Shown: positions 59,531 to 64,000 of the stretch, piece after piece
How positions within the stretch are numbered: the first letter of the stretch is position 1
Layout of the letters: the number at the start of each line of letters is the position of its first letter
NCBI RefSeq assembly: GCF_036549475.1
Contig: NZ_JAZHLI010000009.1
Coordinates: forward strand, 41,174-105,173
DNA from: Aurantimonas sp036549475
GTDB lineage: Bacteria > Pseudomonadota > Alphaproteobacteria > Rhizobiales > Rhizobiaceae
Direction of reading: 5' to 3'
DNA: 64,000 bases
The notes under the pieces: model-generated
Told to the model about the DNA's origin: nothing
Databases searched by the model: none
Seen by the model: the letters and a program-made list of their open reading frames with translations, nothing else
Made by a program: the position numbers and the translations under genes

Positions 59531-59838
59531 GCTGCTGCCCTCGATGCCGCAAGGCTCCTGTCGATTTCCATCTGGTGGAACTGCGATTCCATCTGCTGCG
59601 ACCAGTGCATCGGGTCGGCGGTCACATCGGGCAGCCGCCCCTCGAGGAGGTGCCCGAAATTGTTGAACAGCATCGCGACGGCCGTGGCGTTGGCGACCGC
59701 GTCCGGCCCGGAGAACGTCGCGACCCGGTGGCCGTCGTTGTCGCCGTTGATCGCATGCTCGGCATCGACGATGACGTCGCCGTCCGGGCGGATGACGACG
59801 TACCAGGCGCCATCCGTAGGCTTGATCGAGGGGCTCAT
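59527..59838 (-). CDS. Small protein of the phage-like operon
   Basis: This 103-residue protein has an N-terminal strand-rich region (AWYVVIRPDGDVIVDAEHAI), a middle helix (ANATAVAMLFNNFGHLLEG) and a C-terminal helix with Gln/Met/His. It overlaps both neighbours by four bases, which supports it being translated. No function is known to me. Confidence 0.6.
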   Translation of the reverse strand: MSPSIKPTDGAWYVVIRPDGDVIVDAEHAINGDNDGHRVATFSGPDAVANATAVAMLFNNFGHLLEGRLPDVTADPMHWSQQMESQFHQMEIDRSLAASRAAA

Positions 59839-60566
59839 GCCGCGTCCCTTTCCTCGATCGAGATGCCGGTGATCTCGGGCAGGAAGCGCTTCTCGGCGAC
59901 GCCCTTCTTCTTCCTCGGCATGATCAGCGTGTTGTCGATCTCCCGCTCCAGCTCAACGTATTCCCGGTAGAGTTCAGGACGGTGCTTCGCGGCGATCCTC
60001 AGATCCCCGACCGAGGACATGATGCAGAAGCAGCAGGACAGGCGCGTCATGCCGAGGTCGTAGGCGTAGTGGCGCTTCTGGCCGGCGCCCTCGATCGTCG
60101 CCCACACCTCCTCGAGGGTCATGGCGTGGATCGGCAGCCAGACGTACCACTCGCGACCGGCCACTCCGTGCTCCCGGTTGTATTCCACCAAGGGCTTGGC
60201 CTTGGCGCGGCCGGAACTCTCCTGGGCGCGCAGGCCGAGGCAGGTCACGACCTTCCCCCGGAAGCGAGGGTTGGCGTCCAGGTACCGCCTGACCTCGCGG
60301 TCCTGCGGGTCCCGCTTCAGGTCCGAGGTGCACTGCCGGTTCTTCGTCGTCGTGAAGCGCCCGCGATAGCGCGTCATCGAGACGAAATCCTTGTGGTTGT
60401 TCTTGCAGACGATCAGCGGCAGGTCGGCAACGCGCTCGCCGGTCTCGGTGGCGGTCATCATCGTCTGGGGAGTGCCAGACGCGGCCGCAGCAGCGAACGC
60501 GGTGACGCCGTACTGGCCGCGGAGACCAGCGAGGCGCCGGCCGAGAATGGTTCTGTTCGGATTCAT
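59835..60566 (-). CDS. PAPS-reductase-family protein lacking the N-terminal ATP loop
   Basis: The 243-residue protein matches the C-terminal two-thirds of phage-type phosphoadenosine phosphosulfate reductase-family (PP-loop) proteins: NRQCTSDLKRDPQDREVRRYL, CLGLRAQESSGRAK, GREWYVWLPIHAMT, and GMTRLSCCFCIM with its three cysteines. The SGGKDS loop that should start the domain is absent; the N-terminal 55 residues are unrelated. Either the gene lost its N-terminal half or a short form is used by the element. Full-length relatives act on sulfur or nucleotide substrates, sometimes in DNA modification. The ATG at 60566 was chosen as the first with a family-compatible product. Confidence 0.65.
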   Translation of the reverse strand: MNPNRTILGRRLAGLRGQYGVTAFAAAAASGTPQTMMTATETGERVADLPLIVCKNNHKDFVSMTRYRGRFTTTKNRQCTSDLKRDPQDREVRRYLDANPRFRGKVVTCLGLRAQESSGRAKAKPLVEYNREHGVAGREWYVWLPIHAMTLEEVWATIEGAGQKRHYAYDLGMTRLSCCFCIMSSVGDLRIAAKHRPELYREYVELEREIDNTLIMPRKKKGVAEKRFLPEITGISIEERDAA

Positions 60567-60597
60567 ATGAGTAGGCCTCTGTTCGCCTGTTTTTCGC

Positions 60598-60783
60598 TTA
60601 CCAGCCGCGCTTTTCGCGGCGCTTCGCGACCAGCTTTTCGATGGCGCTCCCAACTCCGGGACTCACCGAACGATCGAACAGGAATGCGGGGATTCTGCCC
60701 CTGGGCGCGGTCTTCTGGCCACGCTCGCTGGGTGATTCGCCGGGCTCCGGCTGCTGCTTGTTGAAGGTCTCGTCGTCGTTCAT
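60598..60783 (-). CDS. Small hydrophilic protein, possible start of the leftward operon
   Basis: From the ATG at 60783 this gives 61 residues, Gln/Glu/Pro-rich at first (MNDDETFNKQQPEPGESPSE) and basic at the end (IEKLVAKRREKRGW). The same frame is open to 60897. The ribosome-binding site is weak. It is included because the composition is protein-like and it lies in line with the operon downstream; confidence is low. Confidence 0.4.
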   Translation of the reverse strand: MNDDETFNKQQPEPGESPSERGQKTAPRGRIPAFLFDRSVSPGVGSAIEKLVAKRREKRGW

Positions 60784-61039
60784 CTGCCTGCCTGTATCGC
60801 ATTCTTGGGAATCAGTATTTCTCTTAAGTGTCCCACGATATTTTTCGATATCAAGCCGTTTTGTCAGATCGACGTAACCTTTTTTCATGGCAGTCAATCC
60901 CGCGCAATTTTCACAGGCGTGCCAACATCAACCATTCGCGAATTTTTCTCTGTTGTCTCTTTCATGACTGTCGGCGATCCTCACAACATCGCAGGTTCCG
61001 GGATCTTTAGATTTTTGGACGATTATTTTGGAGGCACAG
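60784..61039. promoter_or_regulatory. AT-rich divergent intergenic region of the phage-like module
   Basis: This 256-bp stretch between the leftward operon and the rightward gene at 61040 is clearly more AT-rich than its surroundings, with runs such as ATATTTTTCGATATC near 60837. It probably holds divergent promoters and operators. CGATAT occurs twice nine bases apart. I could not pick a specific -35/-10 pair with confidence. Confidence 0.45.
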
Positions 61040-61732
61040 ATGAGGAAGTTCCGGAATTTTTTTCGTGCGGTCATGAATGCGCTGAAATCGACGGTGCGGA
61101 TTCCCGTCATCCTCGCGACCGGGGCGATCGCCTGGGTCTGGGATGTGATCGCTGGACCGCCGGTGCAGGCGGGCGAAACACAGGAGATCGTCGAGATCCC
61201 CGACAGCGAAGCAACGATGGCCCGGACCGCGATCGAAGACGCGGAGGCTGATCGCAAGCGAGAAGCGAAGATGGCCGAGATCGCGAAGACGCGGATGCCA
61301 GGGCTCGTCAAGATGGCTTGCGAGACACTGGAAGCCGGGAAGCCGCTCGACAGCGCATTCTTCGCGGAGACGGACGACGAGATGTGGATCGACCCATGGG
61401 TCCGGTCGCTGGACGCGACGGATCGGATGACGGTTCGGCACATGCCAGACGACAGCCTGCTGGCACACCTCGACGGCAGCAAGGAGCAGCACTGCCTGCC
61501 GTCCTACCAAAAGTTCGATTTCGCCGCGGCCCGGGAACGGATGGCCGAACAGGCGGAGAGAGAGCGCATCATGGGGTGGTCAGCTCTCGAGATTTTCCGC
61601 GACTTGATCGACCAGGCCGTCGACAACGACGAGGTGGACCGGGTCGACCACCTCGCCCTGTGGGTGCGGGCTCAGCGCCTCGCGGGCGTTGACGAGGAGG
61701 ACATCGACCACGGCCCATATGGTCCAGACTAG
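61040..61732 (+). CDS. Unknown 230-residue protein with an N-terminal membrane segment
   Basis: GGAGG precedes the ATG at 61040. The N-terminus is basic (MRKFRNFFRAVMNALKSTVR) followed by one hydrophobic stretch (about 23-38, VILATGAIAWVWDVIAG), and the rest is acidic and helical (for example ATMARTAIEDAEADRKREAK and ERMAEQAERERIMGWSA). It looks like a single-pass inner-membrane protein with a cytoplasmic acidic domain. No family is recognised. It faces the leftward operon across the AT-rich region. Confidence 0.65.
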   Translation: MRKFRNFFRAVMNALKSTVRIPVILATGAIAWVWDVIAGPPVQAGETQEIVEIPDSEATMARTAIEDAEADRKREAKMAEIAKTRMPGLVKMACETLEAGKPLDSAFFAETDDEMWIDPWVRSLDATDRMTVRHMPDDSLLAHLDGSKEQHCLPSYQKFDFAAARERMAEQAERERIMGWSALEIFRDLIDQAVDNDEVDRVDHLALWVRAQRLAGVDEEDIDHGPYGPD

Positions 61733-61998
61733 AGGCTGCTGCGAATGGCCTCGAAGGCGGCCCGGTTCGCGGCAGCCAGACGCCGGCGCAGCTCGGCGTT
61801 CTCCTTCGCCAGGCCGTCGGCGCGCTTCGATTCAGAGCGGAGTGCGCCGATGAGGTCGTCGATCGACCGCCTGCTGGTCTGCCGGATGACCCGGACATGA
61901 GTTTCGGGCTGCTGCTTGCGGCGACGGCCGGTAGCATTCGCGGCGCCGACCAGGGCACCCATGATCGACATTTCCATGCCGCGTACAAAACCGTGCAT
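61729..61998 (-). CDS. Small coiled-coil protein
   Basis: From the ATG at 61998, preceded by GAAGGAGG, this encodes 89 residues. The N-terminus is amphipathic (MHGFVRGMEMSIMGALVGAA), followed by a basic stretch (GRRRKQQ) and a C-terminal heptad coiled coil (IGALRSESKRADGLAKENAE and on). Its end overlaps the convergent upstream gene by four bases. It may be a DNA-associated or membrane-associated small phage protein; function is unknown. Confidence 0.6.
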   Translation of the reverse strand: MHGFVRGMEMSIMGALVGAANATGRRRKQQPETHVRVIRQTSRRSIDDLIGALRSESKRADGLAKENAELRRRLAAANRAAFEAIRSSL

Positions 61999-62044
61999 CT
62001 CAAGGCCTCCTTCGCCAAATGCAGGGATATCGGAACACACAAGG

Positions 62045-62413
62045 ATGAATAATTCACTAACGCCCAGGACGCCCCGCCTCGACAAGAGGGTGCAATCTGC
62101 TCGCCGAACGGCACGGTGGCGCGAGAACCATCCCGACCACGTCGATACCCGCCTCGTCGACCGCATCCTCCTCGAGGCGATCCTCACCACCCTGACGGAC
62201 GGCAAGACCGTTCCCGCGGCGGTCTCCGCCAAGCTCCTGCCGGCGATCATCAATGCGGCCGAGTGTGGCCTCGCAGATAAAGGTCATCGAGGCGATGCAG
62301 TGAAGCTCGCGGTCGGCCGGCGCATCCGTCGGCATGCGGATGATCACGTTGTCGGCCGGGCTCTGCGGATCCGAAAACTGATGGCGACTCCGATTGCCAG
62401 AGTCCCGGAGTGA
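62045..62413 (+). CDS. Small basic protein of unknown function
   Basis: From the ATG at 62045 with AAGG six bases upstream this gives 122 residues. It is basic at the N-terminus (RLDKRVQSARRTARWREN) with a helical middle (TRLVDRILLEAILTTLTDGK and AVSAKLLPAIINAAECGL). It is possibly a small phage DNA-binding or terminase-like protein, but nothing diagnostic is present. It is divergent from the coiled-coil gene. Confidence 0.5.
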   Translation: MNNSLTPRTPRLDKRVQSARRTARWRENHPDHVDTRLVDRILLEAILTTLTDGKTVPAAVSAKLLPAIINAAECGLADKGHRGDAVKLAVGRRIRRHADDHVVGRALRIRKLMATPIARVPE

Positions 62414-62440
62414 CGCACTGAAACAGGCCAACTGCCGCGT

Positions 62441-62493
62441 TACTCCGACACTCTCCGACACGCTTGACACCTGTGCACATTATGTGTCATAAT
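62441..62493 (+). promoter_or_regulatory. Strong promoter with three 10-bp direct repeats and an overlapping dyad
   Basis: TTGACA (62464-62469) and CATAAT (62488-62493) are 18 bp apart, a near-consensus sigma-70 promoter. Just upstream, TACTCCGACA, CTCTCCGACA and CGCTTGACA repeat with a 10-bp period, so they lie on one face of the helix. TGACAC (62465-62470) and GTGTCA (62484-62489) form a dyad across the promoter core, and TGTGCACA (62472-62479) is a perfect palindrome in the spacer. This points to tight repressor control. Confidence 0.7.
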
Positions 62494-62498
62494 ACTTT

Positions 62499-62593
62499 GC
62501 ATGGACTCCAGAGCCCAGGCGATGAGGCCTAACGCCACGGAGTGCCGTTTGAACCAGCCGCAAGGCCCCGGCGAGAGATCGCCGGGGCCTTTT
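62499..62593 (+). ncRNA. Candidate short transcript: small RNA or antiterminated leader
   Basis: The promoter at 62464-62493 should start transcription near 62499-62502, and the intrinsic terminator ends at 62593, which gives an RNA of about 90-95 nt. A 32-codon frame from ATG 62501 exists but runs through the terminator and has no ribosome-binding site, so I favour a non-coding RNA or a leader controlled by antitermination. Confidence 0.45.
62562..62593 (+). terminator. Strong intrinsic terminator before the next gene
   Basis: AAGGCCCCGGCGA (62562-62574) pairs perfectly with TCGCCGGGGCCTT (62579-62591), followed by TT (four T in all). It stands between the strong promoter and the gene at 62618, so transcription must read through it or start again to express that gene. 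Confidence 0.9.
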
Positions 62594-62617
62594 CACTAGC
62601 AAGCGAGGAAATTGGCG

Positions 62618-63022
62618 ATGCCGACGAATGCTCTTGCCGCGATCTGCGGCGACATCGACCTCGGAGACGGAAAAAATATGGTCGAGGACAGCCGTCTAGT
62701 AGTAGCCGCCCGGCTGCATATCGCTCACGGGAAAGACCGGCGCCACCGCCCGTGCCTGGACGCCTTGATCCACGACCGGACTGCCGGTCGGGTCGTCATG
62801 GCGTCGATCACGTATCTCGACGACGAGGGCTTGAAGATCCCCTCGCCCGGTCGTCCGTACGATGCCGAATTCGAGGCCTGGGCGGACCGGAACGACGAGA
62901 TCGCCGGTCGCATCGTCGAGGCCCGCGACGCGGCCCGGCGGACGATCGAATGCGGCGCCGTCGTGCCCAGGCCCCGGGAACTCATTTTCGACATCGCCAG
63001 CCGCGTCCCGGCAGCGCAGTGA
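62618..63022 (+). CDS. Unknown 134-residue protein
   Basis: GAGGAA precedes the ATG at 62618. The protein is soluble with an Asp-rich N-terminal region (ICGDIDLGDGKNMVED), a helix with HGKDRRHRPCLDALIH and a C-terminal helical part (ARDAARRTIECGAVVPRPR). No family is recognised. Its stop overlaps the start of the next gene by one base, so the three genes to 63596 form a coupled operon. Confidence 0.6.
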   Translation: MPTNALAAICGDIDLGDGKNMVEDSRLVVAARLHIAHGKDRRHRPCLDALIHDRTAGRVVMASITYLDDEGLKIPSPGRPYDAEFEAWADRNDEIAGRIVEARDAARRTIECGAVVPRPRELIFDIASRVPAAQ

Positions 63023-63312
63023 TGACCATGACGAAGGGCGAGAAGGTCCTTCTCTTCCGCAGCCTCATCAGCTTGTGCGGCCTGTCCCAGGTCGATGCCG
63101 CCGAGGTGCTGGGGCGCAGCCATGACTCCGTCAGGCAGAAATCCGTAGGCGGGCGGGCTGTCCTCGATCGCGATCTGGAGATCCTGAGGGGTCTGTGGCT
63201 GCGCATCGACCGAGGCGACGACAGCCTCTACGGCCGGCCGGCCGAGCATGCCGAGGCGATCAAATGGGCACGTGGCGTGTCCAAGATAGACACATCAGGA
63301 GACAGTGTGTGA
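63022..63312 (+). CDS. Small helix-turn-helix-like DNA-binding protein (first copy)
   Basis: This 96-residue protein has an HTH-like segment at about residues 20-45 (LSQVDAAEVLGRSHDSVRQKS), then a helix EILRGLWLRIDRGDD. The whole layout matches the next gene, so the two are tandem paralogues. The gene starts one base inside the previous stop and overlaps the next gene by four bases. It is probably a Cro/CII-like regulator of the element. Confidence 0.6.
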   Translation: MTMTKGEKVLLFRSLISLCGLSQVDAAEVLGRSHDSVRQKSVGGRAVLDRDLEILRGLWLRIDRGDDSLYGRPAEHAEAIKWARGVSKIDTSGDSV

Positions 63313-63596
63313 CGGTATTCAGAGCAATGCTCGACCAACTCGGCCTCAATGCCGAGGGCGCCGCCCGCATCCTGGGCCAGTCCCCGATCACGGTCCACCG
63401 CAAGACGCAGGGTGTCCGCAACGCCACCGACGACGACGTCCGACGCCTGCGGGATTTTTGGTGGTCGATCCAGAGCGGCGATACCGATCGGTTGCCGGAC
63501 GGCGTCAGAGAAGCCGCCATGGCCCGCAAAGTCCTCAGGGGCGTCTGCGGGATCGATGGCCCCGGCCGGCGGATCTATGAAGACGAGGCCGCCTGA
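63309..63596 (+). CDS. Small helix-turn-helix-like DNA-binding protein (second copy)
   Basis: Starting at GTG 63309 (GTGA overlap with the previous stop), it encodes 95 residues with the same plan: LGLNAEGAARILGQSPITVHRK as the HTH-like segment and RRLRDFWWSIQSGDTD as the following helix. Recognition-helix residues differ from the first copy (PITVHRK versus HDSVRQK), so the two may bind different operators. Confidence 0.6.
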   Translation: MTVFRAMLDQLGLNAEGAARILGQSPITVHRKTQGVRNATDDDVRRLRDFWWSIQSGDTDRLPDGVREAAMARKVLRGVCGIDGPGRRIYEDEAA

Positions 63597-63668
63597 CCTT
63601 CACAGACATCGACGACATGACCGAAGCCGCTGCGGAAAGATCCTGGGTGGCTTCGTCGATTCTACGGA

Positions 63669-63830
63669 TCACGGCCCGTCGTGTTTGGCGTCGTCTGCAT
63701 CGGTCGAGGGGCCGTCGAATTCCGGTTCCTTGCCCTCGCCGGTTTTCTTCTCCTGGCGACCCTTCTCGTCATTCTTCGACTGCGGCAATCGGGGCTTGGT
63801 GCCATCCCATTTTTCGCGAGTGCCTGACAC
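63669..63830 (-). CDS. Small Lys/Asp/Gly-rich protein (candidate)
   Basis: A 53-residue frame starts at GTG 63830 with GGCGGAG upstream at good spacing, and runs to a TGA at 63669. It is highly charged (SKNDEKGRQEKKTGEGKEPE, then DGPSTDADDAKHDGP), with no hydrophobic core, so it would be disordered. Other frames over the same bases give less protein-like products. It is convergent with the HTH operon. Confidence 0.4.
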   Translation of the reverse strand: MSGTREKWDGTKPRLPQSKNDEKGRQEKKTGEGKEPEFDGPSTDADDAKHDGP

Positions 63831-64000
63831 AGCTCACTCCGCCCTTTATCAGGAATCCGAACGACGGCTCTATCGTTCCCGCTTCCCTCCATCCGTACCA
63901 ACAGATCACTTTGTTGCGCGACAACCATCCTGACCGGTTGCGACAAGCATGATGGCCGCTGCCGCGGCTCGAAGGACGGGCGTAGCCCGGCCGGAGAGCC

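Larger units (their letters stand above)
50393..64000. mobile_element. Integrated genomic island/prophage-like element, left part only
   Basis: The island is inferred from the tRNA-Val with an adjacent inward integrase, the change from housekeeping operons to small unknown genes, a decayed methyltransferase, an IS1595-family element, and phage-type genes such as a DnaQ-fold exonuclease and a PAPS-reductase-like protein. Base composition is more AT-rich in places (55.2-55.9 kb and 60.8-61.0 kb). No repeat of the tRNA 3' end was found up to 64000, so the right end is outside the window. Confidence 0.75.

Noticed and set aside
62501..62599. A 32-codon frame starting at the promoter
   Set aside because: It has no ribosome-binding site and runs through the terminator stem; its codons simply translate the hairpin.
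63617..63952. A rightward 111-codon frame near the window end
   Set aside because: Its product is Arg/Ser-rich and mirrors the charged minus-strand small gene, with no start signal.
63940..64000. A right attachment site repeating the tRNA-Val 3' end
   Set aside because: No match to the tRNA 3' segment was seen here or elsewhere to the right of 50392, so the island end is outside the window.

Overview
The window is high-GC DNA with the gene content and gene order of an alphaproteobacterium, most likely of the order Hyphomicrobiales (Rhizobiales). Supporting this are ectoine-catabolism genes of the eut/doe type, a ChvE-GguA-GguB sugar importer, an MCE/Mla lipid transporter, a class II DAHP synthase near gor, DUF2059, rpiA and gph, and a MaeB-type malic enzyme fused to a phosphotransacetylase-like domain. 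The genus cannot be named from this sequence.

From 1 to about 50.3 kb the window is ordinary chromosome organised as catabolic and transport operons. From left to right it holds: the end of an ectoine/5-hydroxyectoine degradation operon (eutB, eutC, doeA, doeB, 1-4087); a two-component pair on the other strand (4109-6820); a branched-chain-type ABC importer interleaved with two acyl-CoA ligase genes (7008-15349); a galactose-type sugar operon on the minus strand (aldolase, kinase, dehydrogenase, GguB, GguA, ChvE and a GntR regulator, 15434-22851) facing a divergent SDR and FAH-family pair (23163-24801); an Mla/MCE lipid transporter (24930-30155) whose MCE protein carries three 96-residue repeats; a dipeptide epimerase; a glycosyltransferase and metallophosphoesterase pair resembling the Agt-PlcP phosphate-limitation lipid-remodelling module (31388-33260); maeB and gltX; an MFS carrier; a NadE-like protein that has lost its catalytic residues; a DedA protein; hemerythrin; extradiol dioxygenase; DAHP synthase; an alpha/beta hydrolase pseudogene with two small insertions; gor; a DUF2059 protein; rpiA; and gph.

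At 50318-50392 lies a tRNA-Val(CAC). A tyrosine integrase begins 90 bp beyond its 3' end, and everything from there to 64000 looks like an integrated island whose far end is outside the window. The left part of the island holds a putative excisionase-like gene, a DUF433-like gene, a protein with an SSB-like C-terminal tip, a decayed methyltransferase gene, and a complete 2398-bp IS1595-family element with 8-bp target duplications. That element carries three passenger genes, including DUF3800 and Cas2/SinR-like proteins. The right part is phage-like: a leftward operon with a DnaQ-fold exonuclease and an N-terminally truncated PAPS-reductase-like protein, and rightward small DNA-binding-type genes. 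One segment has a strong promoter closely followed by an intrinsic terminator, which resembles an antitermination-controlled phage promoter or a small RNA gene.

The observations most worth following are the IS1595 element with its passenger genes, the SSB-tail mimic, the inactive-looking NadE paralogue, the promoter-terminator unit at 62441-62593, and the repeat-expanded MCE protein.
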